Source: Verticillium longisporum (Eukaryota; Ascomycota; Sordariomycetes; Glomerellales; Plectosphaerellaceae). From it: a stretch of DNA of 64,000 nucleotides. The DNA lies in the NCBI GenBank assembly GCA_019188255.1, contig JAETXT010000010.1, forward strand, positions 2,294,001 through 2,358,000, written 5' to 3'. The position numbers were made by a program, and so were the translations under genes. Of the stretch, positions 12,092 through 23,753 are shown piece after piece. The notes beneath the pieces were generated by a model. The model was not told the DNA's origin. It saw nothing but the letters and a program-made list of their open reading frames with translations, and ran no database searches. Numbering within the stretch: position 1 is the first letter of the stretch; the number at the start of each line of letters is the position of its first letter.

Positions 12092-12254
12092 AGTCCCTCC
12101 AAGAGGCTCTAGTCCCTCCAAGAGGCTCTAGTCCCTCCAAGAGGTCCTGGTCCCTCCAAGAGGCTCTAGTCCCTCCAAGAGGTTCTTAGTCCCTCCAAGA
12201 GGTTCTAGTCCCTCCAAGAGGTCCTGGTTCCTCCAAGAGGTCCTAGGTCCCTCT
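12092..12254. repeat. Minisatellite of 18-20 bp units between the DUF3723 genes
   Basis: About nine units of AGTCCCTCCAAGAGGCTCT and close variants (GAGGTCCTG, GAGGTTCTT) run head to tail. On the minus strand they would encode a Leu-Glu-Gly/Pro-Leu-Gly-Gly repeat. The tract lies 100 bp after the stop of copy 1 and 120 bp before the start of copy 2. Confidence 0.92.
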
Positions 12255-12376
12255 GAGCGATAAATCGTCACCAGTGACAGTTCCACAAAAAGGATATCAC
12301 GGGTCCAGCGACAATTCTCAATCGAAGAATATTCATTATCGGTGAACATTCAAAAAAAGCGACTAGTCTCCCCAGG

Positions 12377-14893
12377 ATGAATCAGGATAAGATTCAAAAC
12401 GTTGAGCAACAACTGTACCGAGATCGCGGCCAATTCTTCAGAGGTACTGCTCGTATTCGCTTCGCAAACCTTTATTTTGGCAGCTTATGTCCCCGAGAGC
12501 TTGATGAGCGAATCACAGCGGACTTGAAGGAAAGATTCATCAACGAAGGTTGTCTTCGACTCGAGCCAATGCATCATATACCCGCGATCATCAACCAGAA
12601 GTTGCTGGTATCATGCCTGGCAGCATCCCCCGATGTTCCCCAAACCTGGCTTCTCGAACATCAAGACCAGCAGCCTCCAGAATTAAGGTTGCCGCAGGAA
12701 ACCACGGTTGAATGCCTCCAAGGCCTGCATAGAGTTGCTGCTGGGAAGGTGTATCTCCCACGCCGAGAGTGGTGGTGGACGATTGATCTTTATCTAGAAG
12801 GTACAACCCCTATCTTGAGATAGACAGACAGTGCTCATCGTGATGTAGATGCCAGCATTGATCTGAAAAGAACTTTATCTGAGGAGTACGAATGCTCCAA
12901 AAACTTCTCCGACGGCGAAATATTCCTCAAACTTCGCGAGTACCATAATGAGACCAACAAATCGGTGGAAACAATGTTCGCCGAATCGAGAATGTGGGGA
13001 CGACTAACGAAAGACAAGAAGAAGGACCTCAAGCAGATCCTAAGTCATAAACAGATACTATCTGCCTTCGATGCCCTCCGTGTAATGCCTGCATTGTTCA
13101 CCGGGTTTCGAATCGATCATCGGTTATTACCGATGAAATGCCAAGAGGTCAGTACTATGTAGGCTTGTCAGCACTGGAACTGACGTTGAAAAAGGAAATG
13201 TGCAATTACCTAGCACATATTCTATCGGTGTGGGGAAGAATTTACGGAGGGAAAAGATCCCTGATGCATGATCTCGACCACGAGACTCTTCGATTGCTGC
13301 AGCTTCGCGCCCCTGGATTCTCCAGCCACGACCTCTCCCTCGTATCGAGATACATGTACGAAGGGAGGGTGTTTTCCACCGTACAGAGTCAGGATGATAG
13401 GAAACATATCTTAGCTAACCTTCAGACTCTGCCATGTTTAATACCTTCCTTACACTCCTTCTTTCAAGATATCAAGTATCTCCATCCGCCAGCCAAAGCA
13501 CTAAGACAGCTTTTCCCAGCCTCAAAATTCTCCATTCGGGAGGCGATGTGGCGCATATTCACAGGCGAGAATCTACCCGAGAATCATTGGCTACTACAAA
13601 TGAAAGAGGAGGAAGAAGAATGCAGGTTGATATCAGGCACTGCATCTGATCAATTTGAATATAGCTACCAGCAAATATGGCTCTTTGCCTGGCGTCATTG
13701 GACAGAACTTGTGCCGGAATGCCCAAGAAAGGAGGAGGGCAAAAGAACTCCGGTGCCCCAGAAGCCATATCCAAGAACGCAGCATTCAATGGCAAAGCTA
13801 GCCGCCAAGCTTGGGTTTGAGTCGGAAGAAATTAGTCAATTGCTCTCATTTGACCCTGATCGAGCAATCGCCCGCGAAACCCTGCTGAAAGCGAGGAGTC
13901 CATCGAGTTACAAGTATGAGGAGAACGCATTCAATGCTTACATTGCACAACTCTGTCAGATCTTTGACCAGGCAAAAGAGATTACCCGAGACGATCCAAG
14001 ACCTTGTTTGCTGGTACCTGGCCGTGGTGAAAGCTTGGAGCGAAGGTGTGGCCGGGTGTTCAATCATGCCTATATCTGCGATCGTAAGCAGCTATTCTTA
14101 CATAATCTACATAATCCACCATCAGGAGACGCTAGCGGCGTGTCTTCTTTCGGCGTACGAGTCTCGGTATTTTTGCTTTTTTCACAAGAGCTTGCCAAAT
14201 GACCACACAAACCCATCATCCATTCGCTCTCAAAGAGACTCGGTGCTGGAACACGCATGGAAGGATAGGGGAACAGCCCCGGAGATGGCTCAAAGCCCAG
14301 ATATAAACGTCATTCATCAATGCACGGCTGCCACCACCAAACCCACCGTCACACTGGTTGGGTCAAGAACCGTGTCAGGAACTCCTAGAGCACACATTGC
14401 ACCACATTATGAAAACAGCAGCAAAGACGTATTCACAACGGCATCTAAAACTATAGATCAATCCAGAGTGCTTTCCCAGCAAAACAGCATTCTTCATGAT
14501 CCTGATATGACCGTAAGTAGAAGATGAAAGTTGTACTCGCATTTCAGCTGACATCCCTAGGGTTCCGCGTCTGACCTCTCGAGACTATTCATCAAATTGT
14601 GGAAGAACGGGATGATACAGAGTTATCCCAAAACTATCGGCATGACCAAAACGGTGGTTGAGGAAGCTGCAATCCAGTTTGAATCGAAGGGCTTCAAATT
14701 GTTGAATATCTATGGTCGTTTCATAAAGCCAAGGGCAGTGTTTAGTGAGCTCATGAAGATTCAGTCTAACATACTGATAATCACGACGGAGACAGCTATT
14801 ACCAGCGATCTATCAGCAGCCATAAAGGAATGTTTTCGTACGGAAAGGACTGGTCAGAATCAGAAAGGACAACCCGCAGACCAGGCTTCCTGA
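12377..14893 (+). pseudogene. DUF3723 family protein, copy 2 (single-base frameshift)
   Basis: Exons 12377-12800, 12849-13147 and 13195 onward mirror copy 1; the middle exon is 299 nt in both. Shared motifs include RGTARIRFANLYFG, VECLQGLHRVAAGK, WWWTIDLY, SEEYECSKNFSDGEIF, FEYSYQQIWLFAWRHW and LERRCGRVF. The long frame stops at 14202, but the neighbouring frame carries on from the T-rich stretch at 14170-14182 through a Ser/Thr-rich linker. An in-phase intron at 14513-14560 then leads to a C-terminal exon (RLFIKLWKNGM...) ending at 14893. One base lost or gained in the T runs explains the break. It is therefore a near-complete gene that is either freshly broken or affected by a sequencing error. 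It is a tandem duplicate of copy 1, diverged enough to be old. Confidence 0.82.
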
Positions 14894-17040
14894 TCCTTTG
14901 TGTCGGTAGTAAATCATGATGCTGTGTCGTCAGGAATTCATCACACTTCGCTCTCAGTAATCAATAAAATAACAGGAATAAGAAATCGGGCTCGATGAGC
15001 ATGTATAAAAGGCTAGTCATCTAATAGAGCCCCATTGCGACTTTGTCGTTGAAGGGCATAACGCATGAGGTCTCACTTTTGTGGCTGGCAACAGGGTCTT
15101 GTTTCCCCTCTCAGATCGAGGCAGATTTAAGACCAAGAGCTCGGGCCCCTGGAATGAATTAAAGAGCAGCCGTAAGGAAGCCTCCAAGAAGGGAGCTGAG
15201 ACGCTCGAGGTGGAGGTGATGGAGACTCGCAAGATCACATTTGGGGCCGCTGACCAGCATTGACAATCTGGCGAAACGTGGCGTGGCGAAGGCAGAACAG
15301 ATGATGCTCTCAGTCATCTCCAAAGGAGAAGTCTGATCCCGATTGTCCATCCGCACACTAAGTCACCAGTCGCAGTGCATGACTCCTGATAGGCATTGTT
15401 GGATTAAATTCGAAAATTGGATTTAAATCAACGTTTCGCAAACTGGTGACATCCAACAGCGCCACGTGGCCATCGTCTTCGGTAAGTCATCCATAAGATC
15501 TCAAATCAATCAAACTCAATTACGGTCGTCTTTTCTAGACAAACCCAATACCATTCCACGAGTGCCCTATCTTGCGGCAAACGCTTCGTGCACCAGCAGT
15601 TCGCACCTTCGGGTCTCGTTCACATTTCCTTCGCAACAGCCACCCGGACTTCAAAAGGAGACACCGTCATACCATATTTATCCCGTTCTTGACGTGTTAA
15701 TCATGCACTAAAGTGCCTCTATTTAGGTGGGTGGACGTATGTGTTGCCGAATTGGTTGGTCGGTGTCATCCCGGCAGCGTCTGCGTACGACGGTTCGAGT
15801 CTATCGCACCTTATGACTCCGGTCTTCATTTCCTCACGCTTTCAACGCTCTCACGTAGGCTTCGGGTCTTCTCTTCTCTTTATTCCGTGACAGTTCACAG
15901 TGTATCGTGAGGCGCAAGAAAGCCTTTGTTGAGCTGTCGGTTCTCGCCTCGGTATGGCATCCTCTCTCCTTCGATTCCGTTGATGAACAAAGTCGGGCTC
16001 GAGATCTCTGATGCAGTTGTCACCACTTAATGGCGACTTGCTGGAACTCATGCTGCTAGCGTTGGGGCGTATCGTTGTCGGCTCGGGGCCCTGTTTGCGT
16101 ATGTCAAACACAGCTCATGGTCTGGGCCTGCTAATATTGTATACTCCCTAATCACGTAACTCTGGTCCACCGTGCCTCGCGAATCGAGCAAGCTCCCTCG
16201 GGATTGCGATGTATGCGGAGTGTTGGACGAATCTGTTCAGGAAAGAGGCGAAAGGGGGTGGAGAGCTTGCTTTCTATGTTCTCTGCCACGAGGCACATGA
16301 GACTTGCTTTGCATCGCGCATCAACCTGGCCGTACATACAATACCCATAGACCTGAATCACGAGGCTACGGCAATGCAATCGGAAATTGTTCAGCCACAC
16401 ATCAATACGAAATGCTGGTCGCTAGCCGATGAGCAAACTATTTAAGAACAACGTGGCGAGACAGCCCCGCCCAGGGACTCACCGACGGTCGGCCACTCGA
16501 GGCGGGACCAGGCGACCACCAGGCGGTCAGGGGCTGAAGTGACGGGCAGGGGTGAGGGCGGGGGGTGGCAAAAGTCTCATTGTCCGCCCGAGAGCCTCAC
16601 TGACTAGGCTGATGCAAAATTGACACCTAGATGGTGACTTGCTGGGGACGGGGAGGACAGAGTCTCCCCACGAACCCTTTTGGTTCACCGAAATGCATCC
16701 CTGTCCGTTTGCACTTCATATAGGGCCTCGCTGCAGTCCGCCACCAAGGCGCAGCCAAGGGGACAGTGGTACCGTCGCCACGCAACAGGCCATCTCCCCA
16801 GCCGAGCGCTCTTACTAGGGCCACGTACGCGTAGTGTCCTTATCCTCGATGTGGCGAGGCATATTAGCCGGACGCTATTGTATGGTGAGCTGGCTACAGG
16901 CAGCCGGCTGCCAAGGTACTGCTTGGCGGACGCCAGCCAGACCGCCCTCGTCTGGCGGCCCTCGACGTTTGGATGTTATCGTGAGCCTAACACAAGTCAC
17001 CTTCAGCTTTGTGCCCTGGTATGTTGGGCACAAATTGCAA
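14894..17040. other. Stretch without a supported gene
   Basis: Only short, patternless ORFs. The part at 16.45-16.6 kb is GC-rich. No domain, repeat or RNA gene was recognised. Confidence 0.5.
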
Positions 17041-18180
17041 CAGATAGACGCTCGTTGGGTCAGGTGTGCTTTGTCATAAGCATTGCGTCTGTAACAACAT
17101 CCTCGCGAGACATACTGGCCGACATGCGGTCCTTGATATAGGCAACATGGCTTGTGCTTGCATCACTAGCAGCGCCAGACAAAGCTTTGGGATTGGCTCC
17201 GTCGCACATGTTTGTGTGACACAACATTTTTAGTGACCTGGTACGAGTAACCCGAGAAGCTCGCTTGTTTGCAGGCACAGTCTGAAGCAGACACAGTATT
17301 GCTGAAAGTGAGTAAGGTCGTTTCAACCCAAGGACAGGCTCCTGGCGCTAGGAGGCTGTAAGTGACTGGCATCGCCAGTCATTCTGTCGGACATCTGGGA
17401 GCACCGGGACTTGACATTATCTGTTTTTACCTGCTGCTCGCTCCGAATCTTCCAGGGTCGTAGCCATGGACACCAACCACTATGTTCACGCTTGTGGTGT
17501 TAACCTCGAAGCGAAAAACGGATTCGCCCTTCGGCAGGCTCTGACCTCAGTAGTCATGACCTTCGTTGCCGAGCCATCGAGAGCCAGGGAGGACTCCGAA
17601 GTCCTGAACCAACGAACAAGCTCACTATCGATGATGTAACTCGCCGAATGACCATTCTTCTGTCGTGACCAACGCCCCATTTCATCAACGATCCAGCTCA
17701 CTGCTTTCGGAAGCTGGAACAAGAATTCCCTTTCTCGAGCGATCCAGAGCTATCCCTCGCCTCCATTACCCCGACCTCAAATCACTCGCAGAAGAAGCCG
17801 TTATGTTAATCGTAGTTTGATTTCTAGCGGAGGAAACGCAGACGGTGCCTACGCTGGTGCTTGATGTGTAGCTCTCGGAACACGAAGGCCGAAGGTGGAA
17901 ATCCATCAACGTGCCCCCCCCCCCCCCCCCCCCGCCTCCAGGGTTTCGGCTGCGCGAAGGACGGCTTATGTGCAGGGCGATGCAGTCGGCTGTCACTCCG
18001 AGGGTAACCCGATCGAGACCCCGTGAGTCCCCAGTGTCCTCGACGGAGAACATCCCCCTCTCGACCCCTTTTACCGACTTTCGACCTCGGATGACGAGTC
18101 GGTCGATGAACCGGAAGCCTAGCTTTGCGGACGTCCCGGTCTTCGTCCGCAGCTCTAGCAGCGGCAGCAATGGCGCATGA
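17041..18180 (+). pseudogene. Degenerate copy of the 36.6-37.8 kb gene
   Basis: The plus strand here aligns in order with the minus strand of 37823-36559. Near 17.1 kb is an AACAACATCCTCGCGAGACA stretch, matching AACAAAATCCTCGCGCGGCA in the partner. Then come MDTNHYVHACGVNLEA (partner MDTDHRIHAWVVYLEA) and, after a frame change, RIRPSAGSDLSSHDLRCR (partner QIRSSAGSDLTGHDLRCR), and a Pro run ahead of the C-terminal tail. Stops occur between blocks. The Pro run here is encoded by a pure C20 tract. The final block (17911-18180) ends in a Ser-rich tail and stays open. Function unknown. Confidence 0.7.
17914..17933. repeat. Pure poly-C tract, 20 bases
   Basis: An uninterrupted run of 20 C, within the poly-proline part of the degenerate gene copy. 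The paralogue at 36.8 kb has a mixed CCN stretch at the same place. Length is probably unstable and hard to sequence. Confidence 0.95.
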
Positions 18181-18381
18181 ACAGGCGGAAAATGGGATAA
18201 ACGGTGTGGGCGGTTGCAGTGGACGGAGAGAGATTTAAGGAAGGGCCAGAAAAGCGTGTGTTACGTGTCCTTTTCATGCTGCTTTCCTTCGTTTGTCTTT
18301 TCTTCGTCGGTGAATACTGTTCATTCAGTTGAATGCAATGTATCAGGGGAAGAGGTGTGCTTTCTTTCTTGACTCGGGCTG

Positions 18382-18595
18382 TGTCAGGACCTGAGAGGGG
18401 TATGAGACCAACAGGGGATCGCCTGTTGTTTGATCGTAGGAATCAAGGAGAGAGGACCGAGCGCGGTGAGGGAACAGTTACAAGAAAGGTTAACGGACTA
18501 AGATTTAGAGAAGGGCATCGATTATTCTATCTTCCTAGAGACCTCTAAGAGACCAACAGTTGATCCCTTCACTCGTTGTACAAGACTCCATGACA
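18382..18595 (+). mobile_element. Solo LTR, second copy of the 6.6 kb family
   Basis: Starts TGTCAGGACC and ends CCATGACA (TGTCA...TGACA termini). It shares long blocks with the 6639-6851 copy: CCTGTTGTTTGATCGTAG, GAGAGGACCGAGCGC, CATCGATTATTC and TTCACTCGTTG. The flanking five bases (GGCTG and GTTAG) do not match, so a target duplication is not evident. It lies about 10 bp from a LINE fragment. Confidence 0.75.
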
Positions 18596-18604
18596 GTTAG
18601 ATAA

Positions 18605-19320
18605 GTAGGAAGGGATATGGGCGTGTCAATTCCCTATCAGGGATCACGCACTCTCCAGTCGGCCCATGGCCTTCGTAGAGCGTATCGTACTTCGCACAGC
18701 TTTCATGCTTGGCTGCTGGTCGCCACTAACTGATGTCGACTTCCCTCCCAGATGGAATGAGATGCTGTCTCTTCGTGTGTTAGAATGCCTGAGTAATTCG
18801 GCGCGCCGTGCTGCCGCTGCGCTTCCCATGCTGTGTATCGGAGAAGTGTGCCATCGTCTCGCTCGTGTGTTCACGTGCGCATTGTTCCGAAGGTACTGCT
18901 CTGATTCACAAATGTGAAGTGTCTAGTATTGTCACGCTTGTCTTGGGCTGGGCAACCGGGCTTGCCTCTATCCAAGAGAGCTTATCGCATAGCTCTCGCG
19001 TGTGCTTGCCGGGTAATGCTGTGTCGATTTCCCTGGATAGCTTCTCAGCGTTGTCTGCCGGTCGTCTCTCCACACCGAGCTTGGTGATCGAAGCGGTGGT
19101 GGACGACATGTGAGATAGTTTTTCTGTTTCTACCAATTTGGTAGCCGCTTCGTAAATGCAACAAGCATACTCATATTGTCCTGATGGTTGGCGGGGGTTC
19201 CAAAGTATCAGTACGATGGCTTTGTTGCTTGTCAGTAACGTCGCCTGCTACCCTCGAGGTTCGGCAGGAATCGGAACAAATAGGCCGCTGCTTCAAGGTC
19301 TCCAGGTCAGGCGCAGAACT
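18605..19320 (-). mobile_element. LINE fragment (3' part of ORF2), decayed
   Basis: The plus strand matches 42771-43600 of the full-length LINE: first the ORF2 C-terminus (the GCGTATCGTA...GCTTTCATG stretch), then the block containing GGCTTTGTTGCTTGTCAGTA. The coding strand is minus. Many substitutions and frame changes separate it from the intact copy, so it is older than the other three copies. The (TG)n tail and 3' UTR are absent. Confidence 0.8.
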
Positions 19321-19663
19321 GGCTTCCTCTTCGTCCTCTGGGACTTTCTCGGTCAAAAAGCTACTTATCGGTACAAAGAGTTGATTAGGGGTGGTCCGGA
19401 ATTGGTCCTTTTCGCCGGGTGGCACGGTATTGCTGAGCATCTATCTCTCTTGGTTCGTTTGAGTAAATCACGAGACAAAGAAGTTGTTGCCCCACTCGAA
19501 CACCCCTATCTAAGGCCGTCTGGATCTGCCAAACCCAGAGGATCAAGAGGTGGGTCATACTGACAATTGGGAACAGTGAGGTAGAGAGGAAGAAACCTTT
19601 GCACATAACTGCACTGTACTGTACTATACTGTACAGTGCAGAAGAAGATAGATAGTTGCTGTG

Positions 19664-22600
19664 ACTTCTCTCCTTGATTGTTCTGGGAGTGGCGGAGAGT
19701 ACCGGAGAGAAGAGAGACTGCGATCTGCCTTATCAAAATCACCTGTATCCATTCGGCGCGCGACGCGAGTTGGTGGATCCCAGCCCACGTGGCGCCCCAC
19801 CCCCGCAGCCATGGCGACCGAACGTGACACGATCAACGTCGCAGCAGATGAAGAAGGGAGGAATGGTGTTGAGCAGCGACAACTTCGACCGCGCAAGCCG
19901 AGCAACAGAGCTATTGAAAATCAAGCAATCGAAGATGCGACCAAGATGTGGAAATTACGACGAGGAAGGTCAGCGGGCGGAATCCCCGAGTGGCGGTGGG
20001 AGGACGACCGTCAGCAGAGAAAGAGGGACAGTTGGACGACGACGCGATGCAACACGCAATGCAAGAACCGATGAAGCAGCGCAGGAAGCTTCTCAAAGCA
20101 ATCTTGGTTAAGGTACAATTTCTGACGGAACGACTTGGAGAACTTCAAGATGAACTGAGAACTCCAGAGAGACCTTCTCGCAGTGAATGAGGAACTGCAC
20201 ACGGCCACAGAACAAATGGCGGAGCAAGCCCAGAGCCTACGAGGGAGCGTCGATGCGATCGTCACGACAATTTCAGGGCAGAATAGACCCGAGCCTTCCT
20301 ACGCAGACGTTGCCCGAATGCCATCGGCCAGCCAACCAAGCAACGCGAGACCCTTTACCACGACAACCCCACCTATCCCGACAGACCCGATCTTCTGCAC
20401 GATCGACACATCAAGGATCGAGGACGGACAAGATGAGCAGATCAACCCTGGCGCTATTCGTGCCCTCACAGAAAGCGAAGTTAGGGTGGACCAAGGCCAA
20501 TCCAATTGGCGTTGCCTCGCCGTGACCAAAGACACGAAGAAGCCTCGAATTAGGATTGCCTGTAGAAATGAGGAGGAACACACCATGGTGAAACGGCCGG
20601 TGGAGGCCAAGCTGCCGCCAGGAGCACGGATGCTGCGAGACTAACTCTATCCTGTCAAAGTCGACTACGTGAACCGCACGGTGGTCTTGGATGAGGCGAA
20701 TAACATCCGTAATGAAGCCGCTGAGGAGATTGGCAAAGAAAACGACGTACAAGTGGCGAAAGTAGGCTGGCTAAGCAACAGGGACGTTCCGAAGGCATAC
20801 GGCTCAATGGTCATATACCTCGCGAAGTGGGCGGACGCGGAAAGGCTACTCGCGGAGGGTTACGCTTATGCGGGAGGACAATCTGGGAGGACCAAGGTCT
20901 TCGAATATCGTCCTCGCCTCGACCAGTGCTACAACTGCCAGCAGGTTAGCCGCGGCCACAAAGCTCACCAGTGCGACCGACCCCAGGTGTGCGGGAAATG
21001 CGCCAAGGAGGGTCATCACCACAGTACTTGCACTGAGACCATCCTTAAGTGTGTCCCCTGCGGAGGTCCTCATGCGTCGTTCAGCAGAAACTGTAAGAAG
21101 CTCTACCCTTCTTTGGATGAGCGTACGCTCCGAATGATCCAACTCAATGCGCGAAAACGCGGCGAGGTTCACGAGAGCCTCATGAACGACGAGGACATTC
21201 AGGACGTAGCGGTGCTGGCGATCCAGGAACCACAGGCACGGATGATCAAAGGACGGCTGTTGACGACGCCGATGGGACATCACAGATGGACAAAGGTGGT
21301 CCCACCAACGGCTGGGGAAGGACGATGGGCGATCCGAAGCATGCTCTGGGTCCGCACTTTGCCTCAGGCCGGACTACCACAAGGACCGCCTCTGTCACCG
21401 ATCCTCTTCCTGTTCTTCAATGCGGACCTGGTGCAGCGAAAGATCGATTGCTACGGTGGGGCCATAGCCTTCGTCGATGATTTCACGGCCTGGGTCGCTG
21501 GCCCAACCACGCAAGACAACCGCACAGGGATTAAAACCATCATCGAAGAGGCGTTGGCCTGGAAAGGAGAAGTGGTGCGACATTCGAAGCAGACAAGACA
21601 GTGGTCATACACTTTACCCGGTGGGCCAAGAGGGCCGATTCGGAGCCTTTCACCATCAAAGGGCAGACGGTCGAACCCAAGCACCATGTCAAGATCCTCG
21701 GAGTGATCATGGACATTGGACTCAGGTACAAAGAACATATTGCAATAGCGGCGACCAAGGGACTGGAGGCCGCGATGGAGCTGAAGCGACTGAGAGGCTT
21801 GACCCCGGCGACAGCACGGCAGCTTTTCACGGCCACAGTAGCTCCGGTGGTGGATTATGCCTCCAACGTCTGGAGGCACCGATGCGAGGATCGGGTTGCA
21901 GCAGCAGTCAATCGTGTCCAAAGGTCGGAGCGCAGGCGATCATAGGAGCGTTCACAACAGTGGCCACAAGCGTAGCTGAAGCGGAAGCCCATATCGCCAG
22001 CGCACAGGAGCGATTTCTGAGGAAAGGTATCAAGTTGTGGACGGACCTCCACACTCTGCCGGAGACGAACCCGCTTCGGAAACTGATCAAGCGGATGCGT
22101 AAATTCCGATGATTCCACCGCTCACCGTTTTACGAGCTGGCGACAGCGCTCAACAACACTCTGATGGAGGACCTAGAAACCATCAACCCATTTACGCTCC
22201 CGCCGTGGACGGAGAGAGTGGAGACCGTCACCGAATGGGATAACGACGCACCGTCGACACGAGCCGACGAGGACGCGACGGTGCGCATTGCCGTGAGCAG
22301 CTCGGCACGGAACGAGCTGGTTGGGGTCGGCGGAGTCATCGAAATGCCCAGACTGATACTCAAGGCACTTTCCTTCACCCGCGGCATGAGGACTGGGCAG
22401 AACCCGTACTCCGGGGGACTTGTGGCGGCAGGATATGCGCTGCGGTTCCTACCAAGAGTGAGAGAGCAGAGGGTCATGCAACTGACAAGCAACAAGGCCG
22501 CAGTGCTGAGACTGCGAAACCCTCGCCAACAATCCGGACAAGAGTACGTTGGCTGCATCTACGAGGACGTTGATCGATTGCGAGCAGATAGACGGGAACA

Positions 22601-23500
22601 CAATAACAGCTGTTTGGCAGCCTAGCAGCCTTGAGGACGACCTTCTGAAAAGAGCAAAGGGAGAAGCACGCAAGGCAAGCCAAGAAGGTGCCACCCCAGA
22701 AAATCGGTTTCCAAAGATGCGATCCACCACCCTCAATGCGGCGAGTCTCAAACTACGACTCCCGGACAATGTTGGGGAACTCTCGAAGGAAATCGACACA
22801 GCATTACCCGGCAAACACACCCGAGAACTATACGATAACCTTTCTTGGACGGAGGCGAGCATGCTGGCCCAACTCCGGACTGGCATGGCGAGACTGAACG
22901 CTTCACTTTTCCGAATCGGAGCAGTATCTTCCGCCCAATGCGCATGCAGATATGCGAGTGAGACGGTGGAGCGCTTCGTCCTCCGATGTACACGATGGGC
23001 AACACAGCGCGCTGAGATACTCCTGCGCCCCGACACACAAAGAGACAACATTCCCTTCCATCTGGGAGGGAAAACAACATCAGATGGTGACGACTGGAAG
23101 CCAGACATGAAAGCAGTCCGAGCTACGATACGCTTTGCGAAGGCCACGGGCCGGCTGGAGAATGCGTGATCCTTGGCAGGGGGCCCGACACGCCAAAAAC
23201 ACTCACCCCGACTAACCTAACCTACACCCACACCTCGTGCCAACAACAGCAGGCGCCGCTTCAGTCGCCGTAGATAGGACTCTGAACACTTGAAGAATAG
23301 CCTTCAAGCAGCTTGCCAATAAAACCTAAACCCCACGAGAAACCGGCGGCAAGACAGAAGACGAGAAAGCAAGAGCGGAAAGATGACCTATTATAGGCTT
23401 GGGAGATTCGGACAGACTAGAGGAAGCGACCGTGTACAATAGCAATTGGTGCCTTATTGGCTCTAGGCCACCAGGCGTAATAAACTTGTGTGTGTGTGTG
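19664..23500 (+). mobile_element. Tad-type LINE, internally deleted copy
   Basis: Flanked by an 11-bp target duplication TAGTTGCTGTG (19653-19663 and 23501-23511) and ending in a (TG)n tail. ORF1 is recognisable from an ATG at 19811 (MATERDTINVA) but frameshifted early, with a GAA-to-TAA type stop at 20641-20643; the zinc knuckles (CYNC..., [14 protein letters not shown]) follow. ORF1 and ORF2 are fused in frame because of a one-base difference at the junction near 21118. ORF2 jumps from SMLWVR straight to [10 protein letters not shown] at about 21355, removing most of the endonuclease and the first half of the RT (about 1.7 kb relative to the full copy). The catalytic FVDD remains. Later frames are broken near 21.6 and 21.9 kb. 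It cannot act alone, but its 3' end matches the active-type copy. Confidence 0.92.
23289..23308 (+). other. 3' UTR hairpin of the LINE
   Basis: CTTGAAG-AATAGC-CTTCAAG: a perfect 7-bp stem with a 6-nt loop. The same hairpin is unchanged at 33604-33623 and, inverted, at 42668-42687. Candidate recognition structure for the reverse transcriptase. Confidence 0.7.
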
Positions 23501-23753
23501 TAGTTGCTGTGTGCAGCGAAAATGGAAGAGTCAGTCTGATAGTCATTTCCGGGCCCAGTTCAAGGGCCCTTTCTAGGGCCGCCTTCAGGGTCACAGCGAG
23601 CACTAGGATTGCTCCAAGCCATATAAGAGCTATTCTCAGGCTCTTCAGTAATTCGTAATTGACCTTAAACTCCTTATTATTACCTGAAAAACGCCCAATT
23701 CAAACACCAAAGGTATCAGAGTTGACGCACCATCGCTCGTACAAACAGCTCGA

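Noticed and set aside
17911..18180. Proline-run ORF read as a separate small gene
   Set aside because: It aligns with the C-terminal part of the 36.6-37.8 kb gene, so it is the tail of a decayed copy.
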